Source: Zygnema cylindricum (taxonomy: Eukaryota > Streptophyta > Zygnematophyceae > Zygnematales > Zygnemataceae). Taken from it: a DNA stretch of 64,000 nt. Below the pieces are notes generated by a model that worked only from the letters and a program-made list of their open reading frames with translations, was not told where the DNA came from and did not search any database. The DNA is taken from NCBI GenBank assembly GCA_037447655.1, contig JBBHKE010001852.1, positions 162,501-226,500 on the forward strand. The letters run 5' to 3'. The position numbers were made by a program, and so were the translations under genes. Shown piece by piece: positions 43,264 to 53,192 of this stretch. How positions within the stretch are numbered: the first letter of the stretch is position 1; every line of letters starts with the position of its first letter.

Positions 43264-44267
43264 TGTTGAATTATACTAGATTTATAGATTATTTTCTAGT
43301 TCTAAATATATCAGTATAAAAAGATTAAGAAAAGGACGGATAGCTTGCCTCCACCTCCTTTCTCTAGCCACCATACTTGTTGTAATCACTAAATAATAGA
43401 GAGGGTGGTTGAGCCATGGCTGCCTTAGTTCAACAAGCAACACTAAAGAGTGACTTATGTCACTCTCAACAAAAGGTTGAGTCCGGCATGAATCGAACCT
43501 CCGACCGGTAGAGTACGGTGTAGCCGTTAGCTGTAACCAGTCAGTTGTAGAAGTCTGTTAAAGTACATAGGGTTTGATACGTATTTAAACTTATACATAG
43601 TCATGAAAGCGATTAACTAAGATGTGAACAAAGGAACATAGAACTAGTTAAAGTTTCGGTGCAGAAGTCATTTCGCACGAAACAAATGATTCGGACATTT
43701 ATTTTGACGGCCGACATTCAATGTCGGATTTCATCCAACAACATATATCACAGCCGGGATTGCGAAATGGTCACTTTGGCATTTATGGATGTGGTATGAC
43801 CTAGCGCCACGTGGAGGGATAGCAGTTGGTTGCGGGAATTCCGGGGAACATACGGACCAGTGGAAGGGTGAGACGCGTCCACTTAGTGGCCTTATGGTAC
43901 ACAAGCCGTACAGAAAGGACATTGGTTGTAGTACCATTTTGTAGTTTACAGTTATTTGATTTGTTTGTACTATAGTAGAAAGGGATTGTGAGAAGGGTTA
44001 GGACTTAGTTTTTTGGATAGGCAGTCACCTCTCTCTCTGAGAGTTTGTATAAATTGGCATTTTTGGCACCTCGTAACTTATCGGTTGGTTGACTGTTTTC
44101 AGTGATTCTTTTTGCTACGCACTAAGGGGAGTCCAAGCTGCACAAGGGTGCAATCAAACTGTCAGTTTGCCTTCTTGAACAGCAGTGGTAGTGGCTTGAA
44201 GTGGGTTATTTAAAAACTATCTAGAGGCTTTCGAATTCTGTAGTCGAATGGAGGATACAAAATTGCA
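43264..44267 (+). mobile_element. solo copia LTR, A-like family, target duplication GAGAT
   Basis: 1004 bp from TGTTGAATTATACTAG to ATGGAGGATACAAAATTGCA, with a perfect duplication GAGAT at 43259-43263 and 44268-44272. It is inserted in the gag of element D in the opposite orientation. The opposite-strand tRNA-like block (43479-43550) has a good B box GGTTCGATTC (43490-43499, minus strand). TATAAATTGGCAT and GTAC motifs are in the usual places. Confidence 0.92.
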
Positions 44268-44272
44268 GAGAT

Positions 44273-44688
44273 GTTTTGATATAGTGTTTTTGTAGTCACA
44301 AATTTTTCTGTCATTTTGTTCAATTTTTGGTTTAGATATAACCCCTACAAGTGGAACTGTAGGCAAGAGCTTAGCTCCCCTCACCACAAAAGTTCCTTTA
44401 CCCTTCTCTCCTTTTCCCCCTCCCATTGGAATGATTTTCCATTCACCTTTCGTTGCATCTGAACTCCGATTGGTTTTTGTGGAAAGCCCCAAATGAATCT
44501 CCATAGTGAGTTCCACCAAAGACAAGTGGCGCACACCTCACTTGTCCCGAAATAATTCCCCATAAGTGCTTTTCGAAAAGCAATCCCTCCATCGTAAATT
44601 CCTTATAAGTGAAGTGTGTTCCATCAAACATAGGCACTATAGATGGTGGGCCCATAGCCTGTAATTCTATAGGCTCGATTCCCCTCAC
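44273..44688 (-). pseudogene. gag: element D gag N-terminus
   Basis: Starts at 44688 or at the decayed in-frame ATG position (now ATC) 20 bases before the LTR end. It reads IEPIELQAMGPPSIVPMFDG, then FTYKEFTMEGLLFEKHLWGI and ISGQVRCAP, as in the Gag of A and F. Frameshifts follow near 44540. The first residues are encoded by the LTR and the next by the primer site. Confidence 0.75.
44645..44659 (-). promoter_or_regulatory. half-tRNA primer binding site of element D
   Basis: On the minus strand GGCTATGGGCCCACC directly follows the LTR end (...GAATTACA). It differs by one base from the site in element A and is complementary to the anticodon region of plant initiator tRNA-Met. Confidence 0.7.
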
Positions 44689-45943
44689 AGAAATCGCAGA
44701 TTCAAATAAGCTTATCTAGATAGTAACGACTCCAAGTTGATACAAATTTAAATGACTGACACCTTGACATTTAGAACCCCAATACAGCTTCACCCCTATG
44801 AAAGAAGACTTTCAATGTGCTCATTTCCACCACATAATGCAAAACTTGAACATGTGTTTTGGACAACATTCCACACTTTGACTTTCCTTTAGAAATACTC
44901 CCACCTTGGCAGGCTAACAATTTGACCTACTACACCCCTATGTAGCGTTGACTCCTTTGAGTTGGCAGCAAAAAGAATCACTAAAATTGCTCCTGAAGCA
45001 TTAACTTATGGTTGTTCAAAGACACCGAATTTATACAGATGGCCTCTGGGAGAGAGGGCTTTCAAAAAATTCTAAGTCCTAAGAACCTACTCATAGCCTT
45101 TCTAGACCAATCAAATTACCATACAGTACATAATATACATAGAAAGTAGGCTAGCCACCGTAATTTATGTATGGAAATATTCGGCACCACTATCGATCTG
45201 CCACGTGGCGAATAAGACGTCGCCGTTCTGTCCATTTCCTCTCTAACATCTAATAGGATGGTGCCACGTGTCACTTTTCCTCCACTTTGGCGAAGTTCTG
45301 CCAAAAATCTTTCCGGCATGTCGGCACTCACGCGTGTTGTCCGTTCGCAATTCGAAGATCAATGTTGGTCGTTCTATCCTAATGGCCCCCCGATAAATCT
45401 TTGTTGACCGTTGAAATTCTACGGCTGTCGTTCTCTGTTGACCGTTGATTTTTTACGGCCGTCATTCCGTGTTGACTATTGCCGTCGATCGCGAACAACA
45501 TTTGATTTCATTTGTTAAAATTAGATGTCGTTTCGCTTTTCGTATGGTACAGTTTTTCGTGCGGTACTGTACGTTTCATGTTCATTTGTTCTCTATGTGT
45601 CATTGCGTCACTTTTTATATACTTTTCACATACAACATATGTAACGCTTGATCAAAACCTATTGGATAAAGCAAACAGCTACACGGTACGGCTTGTATCC
45701 AAAGGTCATAGAATCAATTCCTGCTTTTGACAGTCTAACTTTTGCAAGGGGTGTTTTTTTTTTCTGTCTTCTTATATGCCTCATACAGCCATGGTTGCCT
45801 TCCAGTTTTTAGTGACTACGACAAAGATGAGAAGTGTAGAATGACTATAGACTTAACTGGAGATATAATACAAAATACCCTTTTTCAACACATGTGACAT
45901 ACAGTAGACAAATACTGACATAGAAAATACACACATTTTAACA
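44660..45943 (-). repeat. 5' LTR of element D
   Basis: 1284 bp, minus strand, TGTTAAAATGTGTG (45943) to ATAGAATTACA (44660). It is the same family as the solo LTR at 3071-4429. The tRNA-like block on the opposite strand (45640-45735) includes CCTATTGGATAAAGC. G-box-like CCACGTGGCG lies near 45201 and GTGCCACGTGTC near 45256. Confidence 0.85.
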
Positions 45944-46082
45944 ATCTATATATTTCCCTTCATCCATGACCACTAGATGCTTTGCTAGGATTATATCTTC
46001 TCTCTAGAGATCATAGACTCCATATCCTTTTACATCTTCATCATATCCTAGCAGATATCTTGGTTTTCCTTTCGGATCAAAC
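45944..46082 (-). pseudogene. copia pol fragment (integrase tail)
   Basis: Minus strand, reads FDPKGKPRYLLGYDEDVKGY and then IILAKHLVVMDEGK, matching the segment after integrase in element A (GYDEDVKGYRVYDL). It is the flank into which D inserted, cut on the other side by element F. Confidence 0.7.
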
Positions 46083-46983
46083 TGTTGAAAAGAGGTAATT
46101 CATAGTTCACTTCTATATTTTAGTTAGAATGTAAAGAGAGAGAAAGAGAGAACCAAAGGCACGCCATGGCTGCCGCGTCATTTAGAAGGAGGCAGAATGA
46201 AATATAAGGTATTTTACTATTTGTAGCAAAATATTGCCTCTGGCTAGATTTGAACCGGGGTATACAAGCTACTATTTAGACCTAAGCCTTATCCATTAAG
46301 GCACTAGCGAAACAATATATGTATTACGTTTCACACATATTCATCTATTTATGAAACGGACTAATTTGCAGCAAACTAACGAAAACACGCATTAGTCAAT
46401 TCATGCATGGAAGCGAATTGAGGCCGCATAAATACAAATGATCGGACAACCACAATTGCAACCGCCACCCGCAATAAACTTTCGGCGGCCTTTGACGATA
46501 GCGTCACGTGACGCCACGTGGCACCATACTATTCTATACCGGAGAAGATGGGAGGAGGAACCATGGCTCCCATTTTGACAGGCGTCACTTTCAAAGCCAT
46601 GTCGTACAATGGTCGTACAATAAGTACATCGCCTACTGTACCTTCTTCTACTATATAGTGTTTCTATTGGACTGGGGTTTATTAGTAGGCAGTCGTAAGT
46701 AGGCAGACCAAGACTTAATGAAATTTAGGTACCTCTCTCTAAGAGAGCTTGTAACTATAAAGGTCATCTTTAACCATCCATAACTTACTGCTCAAGGGAG
46801 CAAATTCAGTGATTCTTTTTGCGTTTGACTCAAGAAGAATTCTCCTCACAGGGGTGAGGGTGGTCAGATATTTGTGTGCCTGGGTGGCGCTTATTCAACA
46901 GTGAAGTAGAAGGGGCAAATATTATCCTAAAGGCTTTAGATAGGCTGCTCATTCTCTAGGTCAATGGAGACCACAAAAGTACA
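46083..46983 (+). repeat. 5' LTR of element F
   Basis: Starts TGTTGAAAAGAGG and ends ATGGAGACCACAAAAGTACA, again with the Gag ATG (46964) 20 bases before the end. It contains GCCATGGCTGCCG, a G-box GCCACGTGGCAC near 46511, GTAC motifs at 46601-46655 and the GATTCTTTTTGCG leader word. It is shorter and quite diverged from the A, B and D LTRs but keeps the same order of blocks. Confidence 0.85.
46236..46310 (-). repeat. tRNA-like block inside the F LTR (opposite strand)
   Basis: On the minus strand GCCTTAATGGATAAGGC (46303-46287) forms a D-arm with a paired stem and closely resembles the D arm of eukaryotic tRNA-Arg. 29 bases after it comes a T-arm-like GGTTCAAATCT (46257-46248), matching a pol III B box. 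The anticodon arm is poor and there is no full acceptor stem, so it is not a functional tRNA gene. Equivalent blocks are in all the A, B, D, G, H and I LTRs. Confidence 0.6.
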
Positions 46984-48010
46984 GGTTATTGGCCCACACT
47001 CTAAGGTGTCCATATTTGATGGATCAGACTTTCTTTATTGGGAAATAATGATGGAGGGAGAACTATTTGAGAAACACCTATGGGGCATATTGTCCAGACA
47101 AGCTCGATGCCCACCTCCACTTGGGTTTGGAGGAACGCGTTTTTTTGGCACCTTCGCCTCTACAATAGCTAGAACATCTGCCACCATCACTGAGGATGAA
47201 GACGAGGAACGAGAGGAGATTTTCATGGAAAGAGAAAAAGGAGGAGTTGCCACTCAATAAACACCATTGCCGAAGGCGATACCGGCAGCAGCACCACCAA
47301 CAACGACGAAAAGGGTTCAGACCGAAAGATCAGAGTATGAAAAGTGGAAATACAAAGACAAGGTTGCTAAGCTCTTAATTCTTAAAAGTGTAGCAAAGGG
47401 CATTGCCATTCCCCTTATGCATGTCAAATCTTCATCTCATATTTGGATATCAGATATCACTAGTTAACAAATATAAGAGTGGATCATTGCAGCAACAACA
47501 GTTGGCAGAAAACAAGATTGCAGCTTATACTTATAAGGGAGGAAGCATGAATAATTATTGCAATGATTTAGGAGCATTATTTGGAGAGCTAGAGAGTGCA
47601 GGTAACTCATGGTCTGAGAGACAAAAAGTGAACACGTTAATGATGAAACTACCTAAAGAGTATGAGAAAATCATTAATCGATTGCAGGACATAGGAGATA
47701 GCAATTCGAATTGGGATGACATAGTGGGAATGGTTTTAGTGAAAGAAAGCACCATAGAGCTTAGGAGAGGGAGTCCAAGTGTTCAAGCATTGTCTGTTGG
47801 AGCTGATTGGCGGAAGCGTGATCAGGAGACAGAAATATCCCTATCAAAAATTTGGAGGAAGAGGACAAGGAGGTGGCAGATTTGATAAACAGGGGAGAGG
47901 AACTTCTCGAGGAGGATTATGTCACTTCTGCTAGAAACTGAGACACTATATGGCAGATTGTGGCAAACTTGCAGATCTTTGACTAAAAGATGGGCAAGGG
48001 ACCTTAAGAA
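46964..48010 (+). pseudogene. gag: element F gag
   Basis: Gag starts inside the LTR. The first frame reads METTKVQVIGPHSKVSIFDG, FLYWEIMMEGELFEKHLWGI and an acidic stretch, stopping at 47258. The core is in a second frame (47403-47885: KSGSLQQQQLAENKIAAYTY, YKGGSMNNYCNDLGALFGEL, RQKVNTLMMKLPKEYEKIIN). The zinc knuckle is present as CHFC, stop, KLRHYMADC near 47925-47965, so a stop codon lies inside it. Inactive. Confidence 0.85.
46984..46998 (+). promoter_or_regulatory. half-tRNA primer binding site of element F
   Basis: GGTTATTGGCCCACA follows the LTR directly and matches the A-element site at 13 of 15 positions. It is read in frame as V-I-G-P within Gag (METTKVQVIGPHSKVS). Confidence 0.65.
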
Positions 48011-48039
48011 ATGGAGGAAAGAAAAAGGCTTTTCTAAAT

Positions 48040-49118
48040 TAAGTTCAAGATGAGCAAGAGAACGAAGAAACCGAACAGTAAGAGGAGCTTGAGGAGCTTC
48101 TTCTTAATCCGAAAAACACTGAAAAACATGTTGACATTCCACGGAGACAATAGTGTGCTTTCAGAGGTAAGAGGGATCCACCTAAAGATGGGGATCATAG
48201 AATCAGGGGCCTCAATGCATATGTGCAAAGATAAAAGGTGGTTCACTAAACTGAGAAAGATCCCAACAGTTGAGATATAGTACGGGGATGGTAGAGTAGA
48301 AACCACAAGTCTTGTTGGAACTGTTGACTTGAAGGTTTTAGTTGATGGAGAGGCCTCAATTGTAACACTTTCAGACGTTCTTTACATCCCACAACTTAGT
48401 AAGAACTTGGTCGCAACAGTTGTCCTATAGGAAAAGGAGTTTGAAACAGGAACTAAGAAAGGAATCTTCACAGCAAGCTTTGATAATGAGGTTTATTTCA
48501 TAGCTGAGAAGGGCAGGGAATGTTCAGAATTGTTCTTTGCAATGAAAAGAGTGTTCTCTACTCGTGTGCAAGTGAGATGATGCTTTGGCATAAAAGGATG
48601 GGGCATGTGCATCTAGATAGATTAAAGAAAATGAAGAAAATAATAATAGTGGAGGGTATTACTTTCGAGGATGATGAGACCTTTGATGATTGCAGTGGAT
48701 GTGCCCAAGGGAAGATTCATTGACTTCCATTTCCAAAGGCAACCACATTTAGGAGAGAGAAAGTATTGGATCTAATTCACACCGATGTTTGGGGACCTGC
48801 TAGATATGCTTCACATGGGGGGAAGAGATGGATTTTAATTATCACAGATGATTGGTCTAGATACACGAAGGTATACTTTCTCAGACATAAGTCAGAGGTA
48901 TTGAGATGTTTCAAAGAGTATAAAGTATGGAGTGAAAAATTGCACGAAACCTCAATAAAAGAGATAAAAAGTGATAATGGGAAAGAATACACCTCAAGGG
49001 AATTTGAAGAATATCTTAAAGAAGAATGAATTCATCATGAGAAAACTGTTCCCTATAATCCGGAACAAAATGGAGTCGCAGAAAGAGTGAATAGAACTTT
49101 AGGAGATATGTCCAGAAG
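48040..49118 (+). pseudogene. pol: element F protease and integrase (truncated)
   Basis: Protease remnant IIESGASMHMCKDKRWFTKL near 48195, where the catalytic DSG is changed to ESG. Then the HHCC finger (LWHKRMGHVHLDRL, DCSGCAQGKIH), integrase HTDVWGPARY, IKSDNGKEYTSREF, a stop at 49027, and EQNGVAERVNRTL with the third catalytic Glu intact. It breaks at about 49118. At least four stops or shifts are present. Confidence 0.85.
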
Positions 49119-49412
49119 TACAGTACAGCAGCGCATGTTTTTAGTTTGCACTGTAATAGGTTGCTATCGTACGTTTTCAGTTTTCACATATGAGACATTT
49201 CGTCAGAGATACGATAGATTTGTTTATTGACAACAGTACGGTACATTACCGCAGCGGCGCAGCCGCTGATAATTTTTGACTATACGGCGGGATTTGCGGG
49301 AATCGTCGTATTTGCACGCGTAGAATCAGAATTAAAATATTGGCACGTGACAAGAACTTACGCCCAGAATCCATCAGTACAGCTGCACATGTTTATAGTT
49401 TACACTGAAATG
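49119..49412. repeat. direct repeat pair flanking the broken end of element F
   Basis: CAGTACAGCAGCGCATGTTT at about 49120-49139 is repeated as CAGTACAGCTGCACATGTTT at about 49376-49395. Each is followed by a TAGTTT(G/A)CACTG word and then a GGTTGC word. The repeats are about 38 bp long and 256 bp apart; their class is unknown. Confidence 0.55.
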
Positions 49413-50787
49413 GGTTGCCGACGTGGCACAAAAATCTGTCAGGGAACGAGATGACAGTTTTTACGACAGAACAGTTTTCTATTCCCAATAGGTTTACGAT
49501 TCTCCAGCGACGCGCGTCCGTCATTCAATCGTACGGAGATTTATTTAGGCTTCTTCTCCATCGGGCGCCAACAATAATCATACGGAAACATTTACAGTGA
49601 TTTTTATCGCCTACGTGCTTAATTTCGATTGGAAACACGTAGTTTCCTATTCAGACTATGAAAATAATCAAAGATTCTAAAAGCTCAAAATGTGAACGTC
49701 GTGTCTGTACGGACAGACAATATTTAAGATTTGCACAAAAGTATTAAATTTTAAAGATCTGCTCGAGTTGCGCCATTCTGTTTTTAATGCAAAGTCCTTT
49801 CCGCGTAGGTCAATGATGTAAAAAATTGCGTCAGAGAGTATCTTCCGGCAAAAAAAATTCGTCGGTTTCGGTGAATTTGAATCCTCCCTGTAAAAAGACG
49901 CGTGGCCTTTGCCAATTGTTAGGCTGTCATGGTTCGTCCACCGTGGACCGTATCTTTTTATTCAAATGTACAATTTTTACAAGTGCAATGTGTGGCTATT
50001 CTTTTCCTTTGCCAGACACTGGATAGAATGAGCGTTTGCTTCAAAAAAATCGAATCGGACGGTCGACGTTGTCGCTCAAAAGCTTGGAGAATCTTGTCGA
50101 ATCTCCAGTAAAAATGTTTTTTTCAAAAAACAAAAAAAACAATACTGCCTTGTTCTAAAATGTACTTTTTCCAGTAAACAACCTCACTTTTCGCGTTATG
50201 GAGGTTCACCACTTCACCCTAAAGGTACAAGCTGCTGATGACCGTCTGACAGCAGCATTTATATTTTTTAAGACTTTCAAAAGATCGCTACATCTGAACC
50301 CTTAATGCTATTGAAATCGACGGTTAATCCGATGCCAGCTCTACTTTGACGCTTCGATATATTTTTTGGTTCTGACAGCATCATTTATTCGGAAAACATG
50401 TTCCGCTAGGTCCAAAGGTCAAAAACTCAAAATTCTCGCTCAGAAAAATGTCGGTGTAGAATCTCGTCAAGATTTTCCAGTGCCCTAGACTTTGACCTTT
50501 ACGCGATGGGTTTTTAGTTTTTACTTTTTAGGGCTTCGGCTCACGTTTTTTTCAAAGCGGTCATTTCTCAGTCGATTTTTACTGCGTGGACATAAAATGA
50601 CCGTCTGATTTGATCTGGCGGTGATGAAAAATTTCTCAGTCGATTTAGTGCGTGGACAGATAATGGCCGTAGGATTTTATCTGGACGGTGATGAAACCCT
50701 AATTATTGCAAGTTTCTTGAAATTGTCCCTTCGGGTGGCCCAATCGGCAAACAACTGTTCATTCAAATTTTGGACGGGAGGGCAGTA
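49413..50787. other. intergenic DNA with a Harbinger-like fragment
   Basis: 50040-50222 matches the reverse complement of the left part of the Harbinger-like family (GGACGGTCGACGTTGTCGC, CTCCAGTAAAAATG, CACTTTTCGCGTTATGGAGG). An imperfect duplication of a CTCAGTCGATTT(T)AGTGCGTGGACA word occurs at about 50570 and 50636. No gene supported. Confidence 0.5.
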
Positions 50788-51002
50788 CACCGTGTATCAC
50801 TATTAGTGTTAATGCTTTTTTCGCCACTTAGAAAGTCTTTCTCCGTACACACTTGTCCGATTTTCAGTTTGAGACCGCCAATCAGAAGCTAAGAACCTGA
50901 CCTTTCAATCGCAACCGTCAGATCCGCAATCCGACGTGAGTGTACGGAGAAAATATGTTTTAAGAGAAAAAAAAACATTAACACTAATAGCGATTCACGG
51001 TG
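50788..51002. mobile_element. 215-bp M1-family transposon (TA duplication)
   Basis: Ends CACCGTGTATCACTATTAGT and a reverse-complementary terminus ending CACGGTG, flanked by TA (50786-50787, 51003-51004). The terminal match extends through GTTAATG. The interior (CGCCACTTAGAAAGTC, TTGTCCGATTTTCAGTTTGA) is shared with 61727-62138. Confidence 0.85.
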
Positions 51003-51004
51003 TA

Positions 51005-52019
51005 CTTTACGTTACAGTGCAACGAAAACAAATTTCTATTGGCCGAATTTTCTGTTTGGGAGAAAAACGCTCGCCTGTACGTTAAACTTTTCCCGCAAAC
51101 GGGCGACTTTCCGTTACAGTTTGACATTTGCAAATTTATAAAATCGAGCACGTAACTGCAGTACGGTATTCCCTCTAAAGGTTACTTAACCTGTGGGCTC
51201 CATGTAATCATTTTAAGACTTAAAAAAAAAAAAAAGCGTAGAGAGTGGCTACCGACAAAACCGGTTCGGTCTCAAACGGGAAAAATCGAATCGTATCTTT
51301 TGATACGAATATCCAGACGTAGATATACGTTTTACAGCTGGCCTGCACTCGGCCTCAAAGTCCTCAAAGTCTCAAACCCTAAAACAAAAGTACAAAAAAG
51401 TACATACTGAAGGAACTCGATTGCATACTATGCGTACTCCGAGAATCGCTATAACTGCTGATATGTAGCAGTTTAACAGCAGTGTAACTGAGAAAGTAAC
51501 AAGCACATATAATGCCTTTATACTTTTCAGTTTTCACACAATAAGACAAACACGTATATAGGAGAAAATGACAAAAACGGACTTAAAAATCGTCGACGTG
51601 TTCCGGAACGAACTCCTGCTCCCCCGCGATTTGGGGACTTACGAGATTGCATTTCGTAATGTTCAGGTTTTTGTTTGCTTCCCTCCACATGTAGTTTTTC
51701 GGTTTTAACATTGCTGCCTCTTTTTGTTCCCATGGACTCAGATGGTTTACCATCGCGCTTTTTAATCAAGTCAGTATGTTTATGTAGGTGTCTCAAGTTC
51801 GGTATTGCAATAATGTATTGCGCACTATAAACATTTGATACGACGTGTTACAATATATCATAATATTTTATCCCTCGTTACAGATTTGGTACATTATGCG
51901 ATGTTTTAATACTCAAGGTAATGTATATTCTGTATAGCTTGTAATATCAGTTCACATTGTAGATTATGTGAACCTTTAAATGTCGGACAACGACAATTTT
52001 GGTGTCAAATGCACTGAGG
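51005..52019. other. intergenic stretch, nothing recognised
   Basis: Includes an A-run at 51222-51235. The frame at 51796-51527 (minus) encodes a basic, low-complexity peptide with no recognised domain and is not called. Confidence 0.45.
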
Positions 52020-52218
52020 TTCAAAGGTTTTTTACGCCACTTATTACACCTTTTTATCCCGCACACTTAGCGGATTATCCATCGGACGGTTGTGATTGAA
52101 AGATAAGATTCTTACTTTCTGATTGGTGGTCTCTAACTAGAAATTGGATAATTCTGTACATAGAAAAGACGATTTTAAGTGGCAAAAAAAACCTTTATAC
52201 TAACTGCGATACACGGTG
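52020..52218. mobile_element. M1-family transposon remnant
   Basis: The right end GATACACGGTG (52208-52218, then TA) and internal arms AAAGGTTTTTTACGCCACTT (from about 52023) and AAGTGGCAAAAAAAACCTTT match the family. The left terminal repeat is too diverged to place. Confidence 0.6.
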
Positions 52219-52364
52219 TATTATGCATGTGCGGTGGGACACATGGACTCACTGCAATTAGTCCTCATCTTGAGAATCAATTTGATTTGCAAAATCTCGT
52301 GAATCTTTTACAAATAGTAGTAAGGTTGAACAATGATGTCCATTTCCGTCAGAATGGTAACTAA

Positions 52365-52650
52365 TGTGGCAGTGTCCAATGTTCAGCATTATCCAATGTC
52401 CAATGATCAACAATGTTCAATGTCCATTGTCCAATGTTTAATGTCAATTTCTGATGTCCAACAATGTCCTATGTCTAATGTCAATGTCCAATTCCCAATC
52501 TCCAAAAATGTTCAATGTCCAGTGCCCAATGTCCAATCTCTAATGTCCAACCGCCAGTGTCCAATTTCAAATTTCCAATGTCCAACAATGTCCAACAATG
52601 TCCAATGTCCAATATCCAGCAACGTCCAATGTCAAAATGTCCAACCCGTG
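52365..52650 (+). repeat. minisatellite of TGTCCAATG-type units
   Basis: About 25 irregular copies of a 9-11 base unit (CAATGTCCAATGTCC, with CAACAATG spacers). The open frame across it (VQCPMSN-like peptides) is a by-product of the repeat, not a gene. Confidence 0.9.
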
Positions 52651-53192
52651 TTCAAAAACCACATGCATAAAGAAAAGAAAAACTTGCAAAAGAAAAAAAG
52701 AACAATGTTAATGTAAAATTACACAAATAAACTTGTCAAAAGAATCCACACTAACTATAGTATTAACTGCATACAAAAAAAACAAAACAAAACAAACACA
52801 TGTAAAGAAAAAACATGAGATCTGATTGTACCAAGCAAATTTGATAAAAGCATATATCACCAAATGTTATATAACACAATATAATATCGCAGAATATGTC
52901 ATATATAAAGTTTCTCAAATAAAAAAAGAAAGAAATAAAGAAAGGAGAAAAAGTGAAAAAAAAATGGAAAAAAAAGTATATAAAAAACTAAATTTCCCAA
53001 AAAACGTCATACATTTACAACAAGAAAAATTCACAATAATATTAATTTACTCCAACAAGTGTTTTTTGTACAGAGAAAAAAAATAAAACATCGGTGTTTA
53101 TGATCCATAATAAACCTTTATAATTCCGAAAACTTTTAACGTATTCCTACTCCAGACAAATCGAAAACCAAGACCTGCCCGAAAAAAAACGG
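52651..53192. other. A-rich stretch downstream of the PPR gene
   Basis: Very A-rich DNA with no ORF of interest. It lies 3' of the minus-strand PPR gene, so its terminator and polyadenylation signals would be here. AATAAA-like words read on the minus strand were not resolved confidently. Confidence 0.4.

Larger units (their letters stand above)
46083..49118 (+). mobile_element. element F: copia retrotransposon truncated within integrase
   Basis: A 901-bp 5' LTR (46083-46983) is followed by a primer site, gag, protease and the first part of integrase; the element ends abruptly at about 49118. No RT, RNase H or 3' LTR follows, so it is 3'-truncated and no target duplication can be tested. It is inserted in an older copia fragment (45944-46082). 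Confidence 0.85.

Noticed and set aside
46236-46310. Calling the tRNA-like blocks in the LTRs as tRNA genes.
   Set aside because: The D and T arms resemble a tRNA, but the anticodon arm and acceptor stem do not fold, and the block lies inside an LTR; it was reported as a tRNA-like module instead.
51527-51796. An 89-codon basic minus-strand frame.
   Set aside because: No domain, conserved motif or splice context; composition alone is not enough.
52333-52716. A 127-codon frame over the TGTCCAATG repeats.
   Set aside because: It is a translation of the minisatellite (repeated QCPMSN-like peptides) without any other support.
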